Shown here one piece after another: positions 1 through 8,724 of a stretch of 64,000 bases of DNA. The position numbers and the translations under genes are program-made. The notes under the pieces were generated by a model. The model made no database searches. It was not told where the DNA came from and saw only the letters and a program-made list of their open reading frames with translations. Position 1 is the stretch's first letter. Each line of letters starts with the position of its first letter. The DNA comes from Rhizobium sp. L1K21 (GTDB taxonomy: Bacteria > Pseudomonadota > Alphaproteobacteria > Rhizobiales > Rhizobiaceae): the NCBI RefSeq assembly GCF_024055895.1, contig NZ_JAMXLE010000001.1, forward strand, positions 2,100,698-2,164,697, given 5' to 3'.

Positions 1-88
1 CGTTCGCTGCGCTCCTGCGGGCGTGCGGGTGCGTCTGCTGCCCGTCGCGCAGTGTCGTGTCGAAGAGGTAGATGCGTTCCTTGGTCAT
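1..88 (-). CDS. Start of a citramalate/2-isopropylmalate synthase-like gene, disrupted or cut at the window edge
   Basis: The reverse strand from 88 begins with ATG and reads MTKERIYLFDTTLRDGQQT, the conserved N-terminus of the R-citramalate / 2-isopropylmalate synthase family (DTTLRDGQ holds catalytic and metal-binding residues). Another in-frame ATG lies at 97. The start at 88 has a GGA about seven bases upstream. After QQT the reading becomes HPHARRSAAN, which does not match the glycine-rich, acidic continuation I expect in this family. The family assignment rests on about 19 residues. The switch at about positions 1-37 could be a real rearrangement or an assembly edge artefact. The gene would lie directly downstream of pip. 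Confidence 0.5.
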   Translation of the reverse strand, partial: MTKERIYLFDTTLRDGQQTHPHARRSAAN

Positions 89-114
89 TGTTTCCATTCC
101 AGTTTTGCGGGCTT

Positions 115-1552
<1,438 letters not shown>

Positions 1553-1556
<4 letters not shown>

Positions 1557-1675
1557 CCGAAAACCCCTGCCCACCAGAGCACGGCAACCGTGATGACCAC
1601 CACGAGCACGCCCTTGGCAATAAGGCCGTAGAGCAGCCATTTCGGCATTTTCATATTCGGATTCGGCACATTCAT
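1553..1675 (-). CDS. 40-residue single-span membrane protein between two GFA genes
   Basis: A small gene linked by ATGA overlaps at both ends: its ATG (1675) overlaps the TGA of GFA copy 2 and its TGA (1553) overlaps the ATG of GFA copy 1. It begins MNVPNPNMKMPKWLLYGLIA, and a hydrophobic valine-rich stretch with a WW pair follows at about 23-37. This predicts one transmembrane helix with a short basic N-terminal tail. I do not recognise a family. The exact double overlap makes real translation likely. It may anchor or partner a GFA protein, but that is inference. Confidence 0.7.
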
Positions 1676-2151
1676 GATTTGGCCTCCGGCCATTGATCGG
1701 TATCGTGATCGGGATGTTGATAGGAGATGAGGTCGGTCAGGAAGGGTGCCGCCTCCAGATCGTCTTCCGTCACGCGGGTGGGCAGCGACGGCAGTTCATC
1801 GCAATAGGCAATTTTTGCCTCCACGCCGAACTGCACCACAGGGCGCAATTGTTCGGGATGGTCGAACGCGCCGACGGCTATCGCTAGGCCATCCGGCGCA
1901 TCATAATAGAGCGGCGTTCCGCAATTTCCGCAGAAACCGCGCGTGACGACGTTTGACGATTGAAAGGTCTTCGGCTCGCCGCGCGTCCACTCGAATTCAG
2001 TGCCTTTGGTATTGACGAGCGGCGCAAAGAAATTGCCGAAAGCCTTCTGGCACATGCGGCAATGACAGATGGAAATATCCTTCAGCACACCGCGCACATG
2101 AAAGCGCACCGCACCACACTGACAGCCACCGGTGTAGGTTTCCTCAGTCAT
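1672..2151 (-). CDS. GFA family zinc protein, copy 2
   Basis: A 159-residue GFA-fold protein with the same zinc-ligand pattern as copy 1: GGCQCGAVRFH at about 8-18, CHCRMCQK near 34-41 and GFCGNCGTPLYY near 73-84. Its ATG (2151) overlaps the vapC stop as ATGA, and its stop overlaps the start of the 40-residue membrane protein. Copies 1 and 2 flank that microprotein, so the arrangement could have arisen by tandem duplication. No reaction can be assigned from sequence; glutathione-adduct or thiol chemistry is the family's usual suggestion. Confidence 0.9.
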   Translation of the reverse strand: MTEETYTGGCQCGAVRFHVRGVLKDISICHCRMCQKAFGNFFAPLVNTKGTEFEWTRGEPKTFQSSNVVTRGFCGNCGTPLYYDAPDGLAIAVGAFDHPEQLRPVVQFGVEAKIAYCDELPSLPTRVTEDDLEAAPFLTDLISYQHPDHDTDQWPEAKS

Positions 2152-2564
2152 GTTGGGCTCCGCTCCAGCCAGTTTTCGAGTTTCAGATCCCGAACGCGCG
2201 CGAACTCGGCGATATTGTCCGTGACCAATGTCAGGTCGAGCGCGCGGGCATGGGCGGCAATGAGAAGATCATTCGGCCCGATCGGTGTACCGGCTCGCTC
2301 CAAATCGTTGCGAATGTCCGCATAGTCGTGTGCGAATTCCAGCTCGAACGGCAGCACCGGGAAGCTGGCGATAAACCGCTCCACGCGTTCAACGAGACTT
2401 TGCGAGGCTCTTTTGGCCGCACCAAAGCGGAGTTCGCATGCGGTGACGACGCTTATGCAAATTGCCGATTGCTTTTCCATGCTGCCGCGTCTGGCAGATG
2501 CGCCGGTGGGATTACGCAGCATATCGGACACAATATTGGTATCGAGTATGAAGCGTGCACTCAC
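2148..2564 (-). CDS. vapC: VapC-type PIN-domain toxin RNase
   Basis: A 138-residue PIN-domain endoribonuclease, the toxin half of a type II toxin-antitoxin pair. The conserved acidic residues are visible: Asp in FILDTN (about residue 8), Glu in TACELRFG (about 44), Asp in GPNDLLIAAHA (about 98) and Asp in VTDN (about 116). Family members cut tRNA or rRNA at specific sites. The start is GTG at 2564, overlapping the vapB TGA (GTGA), the usual antitoxin-first order. Unusually, its own stop overlaps the start of a metabolic-type gene (GFA copy 2), which ties that gene to the module's transcript. Confidence 0.92.
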   Translation of the reverse strand: MSARFILDTNIVSDMLRNPTGASARRGSMEKQSAICISVVTACELRFGAAKRASQSLVERVERFIASFPVLPFELEFAHDYADIRNDLERAGTPIGPNDLLIAAHARALDLTLVTDNIAEFARVRDLKLENWLERSPT

Positions 2565-2806
2565 AGCTTTACATCCCGCAGCGGCAAAAGACCCTCATCG
2601 ACATCTGGGAAATCTTCATCCAAGGGCTCCTGTTTTGAGAGCCAATGAAAAAAGTCGCTGCCAGCGCCTTCCACAGGCTCAATGGTGATCTTGTCGCCCT
2701 CCTTGCGCATGATCACCTCATCGCCCGGAAACTCGAATTCCACAGGGATGCGGATTGCGCGATTGCGGCCGTTTTTGAAAACCTTCAAATGTCTTTCGAT
2801 TCCCAT
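2561..2806 (-). CDS. vapB: VapB-type antitoxin (AbrB/SpoVT-like)
   Basis: An 81-residue antitoxin with an N-terminal swapped-hairpin DNA-binding domain (about residues 3-45, with FKNGRNRAIRIP and GDEVIMRKEGDKI) and an acidic C-terminal tail that would occupy the VapC active site. The ATG at 2806 is preceded by GGAGGTCAC, an excellent ribosome-binding site; an in-frame start at 2824 is less likely. It is first in the operon, just downstream of paired CATATG palindromes that probably form its operator. It overlaps vapC by four bases. Confidence 0.9.
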   Translation of the reverse strand: MGIERHLKVFKNGRNRAIRIPVEFEFPGDEVIMRKEGDKITIEPVEGAGSDFFHWLSKQEPLDEDFPDVDEGLLPLRDVKL

Positions 2807-2828
2807 TTTGTGACCTCCGGGCAAGATG

Positions 2829-2847
2829 GCATATGCCTAGCATATGT
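2829..2847. promoter_or_regulatory. Probable VapBC autoregulatory operator
   Basis: Two CATATG palindromes (2830-2835 and 2841-2846) are separated by CCTAG and lie 23-41 bases upstream of the vapB start. The first extends to GCATATGC. VapB-VapC complexes usually bind such paired palindromes and repress their own promoter. The repeat is seen directly; its role is inferred from family behaviour. Confidence 0.55.
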
Positions 2848-2868
2848 CATGCAGCGTCCAAACTCAAT

Positions 2869-3078
2869 TCACCGCTTCATTTCCCATGTCGTCACCCGTT
2901 CGCCGGTTTCAGGGTCTTTGCCGTCCTTGAGCAGAATGCCCTTGGCGGCGAGATCGTCGCGGACCTTGGCGGCTTCTGTCTGATTGCCCGCTCTCAACAT
3001 CTCATCACGCATTGCGATCAGTGATTCAATTCCATCCGCTAACGCTTTTGGAACATTGATTTTTTCAGGTTCGACCAT
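2869..3078 (-). CDS. 69-residue orphan homologous to the extreme C-terminus of CysS
   Basis: The last 20 or so residues ([19 protein letters not shown]) almost copy the end of the cysS product encoded at 3253-4998, which ends [19 protein letters not shown]. The 40 residues before them also align (a VRDDLAAKGI helix against [10 protein letters not shown]). The DNA of the two tails is similar over about 110 bases. The ATG at 3078 has GAGG upstream, so it may be translated as a free anticodon-binding-tail-like peptide. It could equally be a remnant of a tandem duplication or recombination at the 3' end of cysS. No function is known to me. Confidence 0.65.
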   Translation of the reverse strand: MVEPEKINVPKALADGIESLIAMRDEMLRAGNQTEAAKVRDDLAAKGILLKDGKDPETGERVTTWEMKR

Positions 3079-3112
3079 AACACCTGCCTCTGTTTGGCCT
3101 GCGCGCGGGCTT

Positions 3113-3240
3113 GTCCCCTCTTCTCCCCCTGGGGAGAAGTGCCGAGCAAAGCGAGGCGATGAGGGGTTCCCAAGCTTGGCAATGATGAGAACCCCTCATC
3201 CGCCCTTCGGGCACCTTCTCCCCAAGGGGAGAAGAGGGAG
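3113..3240. repeat. RIME-like Rhizobiales intergenic mosaic repeat (nested palindromes)
   Basis: Outer palindromes CTTCTCCCCCTGGGGAGAAG (3120-3139) and CTTCTCCCCAAGGGGAGAAG (3215-3234) flank an inner inverted pair, GATGAGGGGTTC (3159-3170) and GAACCCCTCATC (3189-3200). The element can fold as separate hairpins or one long cruciform. The sequence resembles the Rhizobium-specific intergenic mosaic elements (RIME) found in Rhizobiales. It sits between cysS and the duplicated cysS tail and could also act as a transcript stabiliser or terminator. Confidence 0.75.
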
Positions 3241-3252
3241 CGTGGTTCGCCC

Positions 3253-4998
3253 TCACCGTTTCATCTCCCACGTCGTGGTGCGCTCGCCGGTTTCGGGGTC
3301 TTTGCCGTCCTTGAGCTGGATGCCCTTGGCAAGGAGTTCGTCGCGGATACGGTCGGCTTCGGGCCAGTTTTTAGCTTTGATATATTCGAGGCGTCGTTCG
3401 ATGAGCTTTTCTATATTTTTCCTCGAGGTTTCCTCATCCACCAAGTTGAAACTTAACAAACCCGGACTGATCTCCAATATTTTTATCGACCCTCCAAACA
3501 AGCTTTCAAATGATGATGAATTTATTGGAGCATTGTTGGCATGCATAACCTTAACCTCTTCAGATACATTGCGAAACTTCTCGAAGAACGTTTCATCTTC
3601 CACATCCGGATCGAATAAATAGCTATGATCAAACAAGCTTATTTGGCTAAATTTCATTATCCCGAAGGTCCGAAGAGTATGCAGCAAAACCAAAGAGCGC
3701 CCCAGATCTCCGCTAACTTTCTTTGCAAAATCCTGTAACGCCATGATTGCTACAGGGGTGTTGAGGTCGTCCCGAAGCGATGACAGAAATCTCTGCTCAA
3801 TCTCGACATTTTGTGACCGCATGAAATTCTCCGCAAACTCGTCAATGGTAATGTTGTCCTCCAAATCGCTGCTTTCTGCCGCGCTTGCGAGAAACTCCTG
3901 ATAATAACCCTTCATTTCCGTAGCCAGCGAAGAAAGCGCGAGTGCAAAATCACACATGTCCTCTCGTGCTTCTTTTAGATTGACCACAGTCCAGTCAATT
4001 GGTTCCCTATAATGGCTCTTCAGCATCGCTAAGCGGACGACTGGTCCAGCCCATTTGCGGCCGCCGAATTTTTCGGTGTCCAGGAGTTCGTGAATGGTGA
4101 TAAAGTTGCCCTCGGATTTGGACATCTTCTTGCCTTCCACCTGCAAAAAGCCGTTATGCATCCAGACATTGGCCATCACATCGGTGCCGTGGGCGCAGCG
4201 TGACTGGGCGATCTCGTTTTCGTGGTGGGGGAAGATCAGGTCCAGCCCGCCGCCATGAATGTCGAAGGTTTCACCCAGATAGCGCTTCGACATGGCCGAG
4301 CATTCGATATGCCAGCCGGGGCGGCCATGGATAGAGACAGGCTCGCCGCCCACCTTGAACGCGCCACTCCAGCCGGGCTCATCGGCAGCTGATTCTTTCC
4401 AGAGCACGAAATCAGACGGGTTCTTCTTGTGGGCTTCGACGGCGATGCGCGCACCGGCCTGCTGGTCTTCCTGCTTGCGCTTGGAAAGCTGGCCATAGTC
4501 TTCCATAGAAGGAACGGCAAAGAGTACCTCCCGCCCCTCACCGCCGGTCGCAACATAGGCGTTGCCATTGTCCAGCAGCTTCTGGATGATCTCGACCATC
4601 TGGCTGATGTTTTCGGTGGCGCGGGGCTGAACATTTGGCTCAAGGCAGCCAAGCGCTGCCACATCGGCGAGATATTGCTTTTCGGTCTTTTCGGTGACTT
4701 TGCGGATGGCTTCGTTCAGCGGCAGCTCGGGATAATCGCGCAGCGCACGGGCGTTGATCTTGTCGTCAACGTCGGTGATGTTGCGCACATAGGTGACGTG
4801 TTCTGCACCGTAGGTGTGGCGCAGAAGGCGGTAAAGCACATCGAAAACGATGGCAGGCCGGGCATTGCCGATATGGGCGTAATCGTAGACCGTCGGGCCG
4901 CAGACATACATGCGCACATTGTCTTTATCGCCAGGAACGAACACTTCCTTGGCGCGGGTCAGCGTGTTGTAGAATTTCAGTGTCGGCATTTCAGCCAT
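3253..4998 (-). CDS. cysS: Cysteinyl-tRNA synthetase, mosaic with an AT-rich C-terminal half
   Basis: Class I synthetase that charges tRNA-Cys. The catalytic half is typical: zinc ligands Cys33, Cys233 and the HHE at 258-260, AHIGNAR at 41-47 and KMSKS at 291-295. The ATG at 4998 follows GGGAG; an in-frame ATG at 5019 gives a longer, less likely form. At 581 residues it exceeds the usual 450-510. Codons for residues about 335-540 (roughly 3380-3995) fall to about 37-45% G+C against about 58% in the catalytic half. The last 40 residues return to local composition and reappear in the orphan at 2869-3078. This fits replacement or insertion in the anticodon-binding region. The gene is presumably functional because it is the only cysS in view. 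Confidence 0.92.
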   Translation of the reverse strand: MAEMPTLKFYNTLTRAKEVFVPGDKDNVRMYVCGPTVYDYAHIGNARPAIVFDVLYRLLRHTYGAEHVTYVRNITDVDDKINARALRDYPELPLNEAIRKVTEKTEKQYLADVAALGCLEPNVQPRATENISQMVEIIQKLLDNGNAYVATGGEGREVLFAVPSMEDYGQLSKRKQEDQQAGARIAVEAHKKNPSDFVLWKESAADEPGWSGAFKVGGEPVSIHGRPGWHIECSAMSKRYLGETFDIHGGGLDLIFPHHENEIAQSRCAHGTDVMANVWMHNGFLQVEGKKMSKSEGNFITIHELLDTEKFGGRKWAGPVVRLAMLKSHYREPIDWTVVNLKEAREDMCDFALALSSLATEMKGYYQEFLASAAESSDLEDNITIDEFAENFMRSQNVEIEQRFLSSLRDDLNTPVAIMALQDFAKKVSGDLGRSLVLLHTLRTFGIMKFSQISLFDHSYLFDPDVEDETFFEKFRNVSEEVKVMHANNAPINSSSFESLFGGSIKILEISPGLLSFNLVDEETSRKNIEKLIERRLEYIKAKNWPEADRIRDELLAKGIQLKDGKDPETGERTTTWEMKR

Positions 4999-5313
4999 AT
5001 GACAGCTCCCAAGTGGCATTTCCCGGCTGGCCGGGCGTTTTGAGCTCTTGGGATTTGTAGAGACGAAAACGGCCAGGCCAGCGGCGAACTAGCGAATAAT
5101 GATCCGGCAAATAATGCAGGTGCGCGTTTTCATGCGCGTCTTATGGCGCTCCGTGCACGCGCCGTCAAGCATTTTGCATGCGATGAAAATGTTCCCCTTT
5201 CGGGAAGGTCGCAGGATTAGCGAGGGATTTGGGAGCGCGCGCCACGAATCCGCCATGTTTAGGCATGACTTGGCGCGCCAGCAAAAACCAAACGGGACAC
5301 AAGGACAATATTC
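4999..5313. other. Intergenic region between cysS and the first small paralogue
   Basis: These 315 bases separate the divergent cysS and the plus-strand small gene at 5314. They should hold both promoters. Open frames here overlap each other, lack good ribosome-binding sites and look spurious. I see no tRNA, repeat or clear operator. Confidence 0.5.
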
Positions 5314-5454
5314 ATGAGCGACGCTCACCCCAAGCCGCAGGTCAAACTGGAAGAGAAATATCAGCCGCTGGGGATCAAAGCCGTTCTGGCCGCAGCGCTG
5401 ATGTGCGCCAACAAGAACGAGGTCAAAAAAGAGAAGACCGAGAAGGTCGCGTGA
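5314..5454 (+). CDS. 46-residue small protein with KLExKYQPLGxKAV motif, copy A
   Basis: The short frame starts at ATG 5314 (MSDAHPKPQVKLEEKYQPLG) and ends with a lysine-rich tail. It is soluble, charged and has no membrane segment or signal peptide. Its core VKLEEKYQPLGIKAV recurs in the next gene (5647-5808) as VKLEDKYQPLGLKAV, so these are tandem paralogues and almost certainly real genes. AAGGACA upstream is a plausible ribosome-binding site, and a strong terminator follows at 5495-5523. I do not recognise the family; a small stress-related or nucleic-acid-binding role is possible but unsupported. Confidence 0.7.
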   Translation: MSDAHPKPQVKLEEKYQPLGIKAVLAAALMCANKNEVKKEKTEKVA

Positions 5455-5494
5455 AGGGAACAGTGGAAAACACCGGTCTCCATATCGAACTCTC

Positions 5495-5523
5495 AAACCG
5501 CCGCGCAAACGGCGGTTTTTTTT
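5495..5523 (+). terminator. Rho-independent terminator after copy A
   Basis: AAACCGCCG pairs with CGGCGGTTT around a short loop, followed by a run of eight or more T. It lies 40 bases past the stop of the 46-residue gene, so the two tandem paralogues are separate transcription units. Confidence 0.9.
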
Positions 5524-5646
5524 GCCTTATTCGCGTGTTAGCCTTTTATGCGTCAATGCTGAAACATTGAAGGGCGTAGAAGCGTTGACCAAAAGACCGG
5601 GCCACAATGGCGCGGAATGTCAATGAAGACCATAAAGGCAAGTTCT

Positions 5647-5808
5647 ATGAGTGACAGCAAAAAAACTGCCAACGTCAAACTCGAAGACAAATACCAACCG
5701 CTGGGGTTGAAGGCCGTGAAGGCAGCCACGCAGATATCGCGTGAACGCGACGAGGCAGCCAAGCAGAAGTCTCGGAAACCGCAGCCGATGAAGGAATATC
5801 AGGACTGA
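5647..5808 (+). CDS. 53-residue small protein with KLExKYQPLGxKAV motif, copy B
   Basis: It starts at ATG 5647 (MSDSKKTANVKLEDKYQPLG); a longer in-frame start at 5617 is possible. It shares an N-terminal MSD and the motif VKLEDKYQPLGLKAV with copy A. It differs in its tail, which is rich in Arg, Lys, Glu and Gln (ISRERDEAAKQK then QPMKEYQD) and is probably helical or disordered. No family is recognised. The conservation between two adjacent genes with separate terminators points to duplicated, independently regulated small proteins. Confidence 0.75.
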   Translation: MSDSKKTANVKLEDKYQPLGLKAVKAATQISRERDEAAKQKSRKPQPMKEYQD

Positions 5809-5821
5809 GCCTCGGCGAGCC

Positions 5822-6610
5822 TCAAAAGAGGCTCATCTGTCCGCCGCCGGTATTACCGCCGGACCCTGACTTTGCCGCCGACTTCTTGTGGGCCGTGCGT
5901 GTGGTTTTTTCGTCAACACGCGTCTGAATTTCAGGGCCGGTATTGGAAACCTTGTTGACCAGGTCCGAGACCGGAATGATCTCGAAGACATCGTCCTGTG
6001 GCGGAACCATCAGGTCCTTGACCTGACGCGGTTCCTGATTTTTGCAATCCAGCCAGCGTGAAAAGTCCTGCTGTTCAATCACCACAGGCATGCGGTGATG
6101 TATGTGGGCAAACGAGGGCGGTGCCTCACAGGTTAGAATTGCGGCGGTGTCGACCTCTGAGCCATCGGCAGACGACCAGGTTTCCATGAGGCCTGCGAAG
6201 GCAACGATCTTGCCGTGTCGTGGTTTCACCCAATAGGCCTGTGACTTTTCTCCGCTTTCCTTGGGCGGGCGGTGCCATTCGTAAAAACCTGAAGCCGGTA
6301 TCAGAACCCTTCGGTGGCGCATGGCCGCGCGAAAGGAGGCCTTTTCAATGGCCGTTTCGGCCCGCGCATTGATGAGCAGCGGAAAGTCCTTCGGGTACTT
6401 GACCCAGCCGGGGATGAAACCCCAGCGCACAAGCACGGCCTTGCGATTGGGCAGGTTGGAACCGGGCGCATTGCCCTCGCCTTCGACGATCACGATGATC
6501 GGCTGGGTCGGGGCCACATTGAAGCGGGCCGGAAAATCCTCAATCATGGCGATTGAGAAAAACTCCAGCAATTCATCCGGCGTCATCGTGATGGCAAAGC
6601 GTCCACACAT
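5822..6610 (-). CDS. yedK: SRAP domain protein (YedK/HMCES-like abasic-site shield)
   Basis: A 262-residue member of the SOS-response-associated peptidase family. Its N-terminal MCGRF places Cys2, after Met removal, to form the thiazolidine crosslink with abasic sites in single-stranded DNA. Other family landmarks are INARAETAIEKASFR near 95-110, the GFYEW motif near 123 and HHRMPVV near 185. The start at 6610 is fixed by the need for Met-Cys; the in-frame ATG 12 codons earlier would block the active cysteine. The last 40 residues are low complexity (Lys, Ser, Gly rich). It is divergent from a Nudix gene 47 bases away. Confidence 0.93.
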   Translation of the reverse strand: MCGRFAITMTPDELLEFFSIAMIEDFPARFNVAPTQPIIVIVEGEGNAPGSNLPNRKAVLVRWGFIPGWVKYPKDFPLLINARAETAIEKASFRAAMRHRRVLIPASGFYEWHRPPKESGEKSQAYWVKPRHGKIVAFAGLMETWSSADGSEVDTAAILTCEAPPSFAHIHHRMPVVIEQQDFSRWLDCKNQEPRQVKDLMVPPQDDVFEIIPVSDLVNKVSNTGPEIQTRVDEKTTRTAHKKSAAKSGSGGNTGGGQMSLF

Positions 6611-6657
6611 TCTCTTGTCTTGCCATTTGGCCGGTGGCGCGGTCAATAATACCTGTC

Positions 6658-7056
6658 ATGGAATCACGAGCACTGCCAGCCGCATCCGCCATCTTACGCA
6701 GCAAGGGGCGCTATCTTCTCGTTTGCCGGAAAAACCCGCCGGCACAGAATATGTATGCCTTTCCCGGCGGGCGGGTTGAACCGGGAGAAAGCCTGGCAGA
6801 AGCGGCCATTCGTGAATGCGAAGAGGAAACGGGCATCAGGGGGTATAATCCGCGCCTGTTTGCCGTTTACGATCTGCCAGACGCTCAGCGTCCTTACACG
6901 CTTTCGGTGTTTCTTCTCGATTGCGATGAAGATGCCGTGCCGGTTGCAGCTGATGATGCTTCGGATGCAGGCTGGTTTACCGCAGCGGAGGCCCTGGAGA
7001 TTGCCTGCCCGGAAAGCGTTCGCCAAAGCATCGCACGGCTGGAGAATTCCGATTGA
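6658..7056 (+). CDS. Nudix hydrolase
   Basis: A 132-residue protein with a complete Nudix box, GRVEPGESLAEAAIRECEEE followed by TGI, at about residues 37-59 (GX5EX7REUXEEXGU pattern). The family splits nucleoside diphosphate-linked compounds; the substrate cannot be read from the sequence, though oxidised nucleotides or NADH-type molecules are common. The MESRALP start at 6658 is favoured over 6634, which would run further towards the divergent SRAP gene. Its stop overlaps the longest frame of the next gene. Sharing a promoter region with the SRAP gene fits a DNA-damage or nucleotide-sanitation role. Confidence 0.88.
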   Translation: MESRALPAASAILRSKGRYLLVCRKNPPAQNMYAFPGGRVEPGESLAEAAIRECEEETGIRGYNPRLFAVYDLPDAQRPYTLSVFLLDCDEDAVPVAADDASDAGWFTAAEALEIACPESVRQSIARLENSD

Positions 7057-7097
7057 TGGCACTTGCACAATGTCTTCGTTTGGGATTTCTAGAGTGC

Positions 7098-7487
7098 ATG
7101 AAGAGACGCTTTGCCGCCATTGCCTTTTTGATGTTCGCCCTGCCTGCATTCGCACAGGAGGCCCCGCCTGCCGAACCCAAGCCGGTGCCCTATGACGGGG
7201 AGTTGGTGAAGCTGGCCGAAAAACTCGGCGCGCTGCATTTCCTGCGCAATCTCTGCTCCGCGGCGCCTGAAAATGAATGGCGGGCGCTGATGGATGAACT
7301 GTTGCAGACAGAGACGGCCAGCGAGCCGGAGCGGCGCGCCAAGCTGACGGCGGCCTTCAATCGGGGATATCGTTCATTTGCCGCGGTTCACAATACATGC
7401 ACTGTCGAAACGCGCGAAATCGCTGAGAAATACCGTGTCGAAGGCGCAACACTTGCCGCTGAAATCACCGCAAGATTTGGGAATTAG
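7098..7487 (+). CDS. TIGR02301-type secreted conserved hypothetical protein
   Basis: A 129-residue protein starting MKRRFAAIAFLMFALPAFAQ, a clean Sec signal peptide with a cleavage site after about residue 20, so it should be periplasmic. The mature part contains LAEKLGALHFLRNLC, the helix FNRGYRSFAAVHNTC with a second cysteine near 105, and a helical tail. This matches the alphaproteobacterial TIGR02301 family as I remember it; its function is unknown. The two cysteines may form a disulfide. The start at 7098 is chosen for the signal peptide; ATG 7053 would overlap the Nudix stop. Confidence 0.75.
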   Translation: MKRRFAAIAFLMFALPAFAQEAPPAEPKPVPYDGELVKLAEKLGALHFLRNLCSAAPENEWRALMDELLQTETASEPERRAKLTAAFNRGYRSFAAVHNTCTVETREIAEKYRVEGATLAAEITARFGN

Positions 7488-7566
7488 TGATTTATTTACC
7501 TCTTTTTTCTTGAGGCGGTGTCGTTTTGGGAAAACCCTGATACAGTCATTAAGGAAGCGGTAAGAA

Positions 7567-7863
7567 ATGCCGGTTGTCGAGAATCGGGTTTGGAGTGCGA
7601 AAATGATGGACCAGAGCCTCAACGATATTGATGAGATGATCGTTCAGGAAAAAATGCAAGCGGCGCTGGAATATCAGAACGAAGCCTGGGCCGATGGCAT
7701 GGCTGACGGTATTGAACCGGAGATCATTGCCGACGCTGCGCTGGCTCTGGTGATGCGTGAGACGATTCGCATTCACGGCGAAGATGGCGCAGAAGAGATG
7801 CTGGAAAATCTGCGTGAGCGGATGCTGGCCGGTGAATTTTCGCCCCACCGCATTATTCAATAA
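7567..7863 (+). CDS. Conserved hypothetical, 98 residues, acidic and helical
   Basis: A soluble protein with no signal peptide or membrane span. It is rich in Glu, Asp, Met and Ala and predicted mostly helical. A preceding AAGGAAG supports the ATG at 7567; MMDQSLND (7603) is an alternative. The gene is followed after 20 bases by a secreted hypothetical, so they probably share a transcript. I do not recognise a family. Confidence 0.7.
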   Translation: MPVVENRVWSAKMMDQSLNDIDEMIVQEKMQAALEYQNEAWADGMADGIEPEIIADAALALVMRETIRIHGEDGAEEMLENLRERMLAGEFSPHRIIQ

Positions 7864-7883
7864 GCTCAAGAAGAGTTTAGACC

Positions 7884-8633
7884 ATGCATACGGCGCTCGA
7901 ATTGCCGAAGCGGACGCGTTTTTTAGCCGGCTCAGCCACTTTTGCCGCAATGATTGCCCTCACACTTCTTCCAGCATCGGCGTTTGCCTTGTCGCAGCTT
8001 CCGTCAGCAGAGGAAGCACCAGCGGTGGAAACGACCGCCCCGGAGGCGCCCGTGACACCGCCTTCGCAAGAGGGAACGGCCGCTGAAGAAGAGGTTCTCC
8101 CGCCTGAAAAGAGCGACACGCTGATCGAGAAAGTCGCACCGCTGGTTGATTCGCTCACCGGCAAAGACAATGGCGATATTTCCCACGACCTGACCGCCCT
8201 GCCGGAACCGGTGGCGCGCATGCGCCAGCTGATCCTTGATGCGGCTGCCAAAGGTGATCTGAAAGCGGTTGCGGCGCTGATGAACCCCGGCCCTGACCAA
8301 ACATCAATCGGCGCTGATGATTCGGGCAATGATCTTGCCACTGCGCTGAAGGATATGTCAGGCGATTCGCGGGGCATGGAAATCCTGGCGATCATGATGG
8401 ATGTTCTCAGCACCGGTTACGCACGCGTTGGACAGGGCGAGGAGGAAACCTATGTCTGGCCCTATTTCGTGCGCGCAAATATTGCCGAGCTCACCCCAGC
8501 CGAAGAGGTGGAACTGATGCGGATCGTCACGGCCGGCGATTACGCGAACATGCTGGAATTTGGCGGTTACAATTTCTATCGCATTGGTATTTCGCCGGAT
8601 GGACGGTGGCGTTTCTTCCTGGCGGGTGATTGA
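7884..8633 (+). CDS. Secreted conserved hypothetical protein, 249 residues
   Basis: The N-terminus has basic residues, a hydrophobic stretch (FAAMIALTLLPASAFA, to about residue 36) and a signal-peptidase site, so export is likely. A Pro/Glu/Ala-rich linker follows to about residue 75. The folded part then ends with an aromatic-rich tail (TYVWPYFVRANIAELTP and GGYNFYRIGISPDGRWRFF) that resembles a conserved C-terminal region of Rhizobiales hypotheticals. It may sit in the periplasm or peptidoglycan layer. AAGAAGAG upstream supports the start. Function unknown. Confidence 0.75.
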   Translation: MHTALELPKRTRFLAGSATFAAMIALTLLPASAFALSQLPSAEEAPAVETTAPEAPVTPPSQEGTAAEEEVLPPEKSDTLIEKVAPLVDSLTGKDNGDISHDLTALPEPVARMRQLILDAAAKGDLKAVAALMNPGPDQTSIGADDSGNDLATALKDMSGDSRGMEILAIMMDVLSTGYARVGQGEEETYVWPYFVRANIAELTPAEEVELMRIVTAGDYANMLEFGGYNFYRIGISPDGRWRFFLAGD

Positions 8634-8724
8634 TCGCAGCTTGCTGCGAAGCTCGAACTTGCTCCGGGGCTTGATAGTGATTACCTGTTCATCGTGTGAA
8701 TCACGAACCAACCCAGGATGACCC

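Noticed and set aside
3113-3240. CRISPR-like repeated hairpins
   Set aside because: Only two similar palindromes with no regular repeat-spacer structure and no cas genes; a RIME-like element explains them.
5089-5508. 139-codon minus-strand frame across the small paralogue
   Set aside because: No ribosome-binding site or motif; it overlaps the paralogue at 5314 and its terminator, both better supported.
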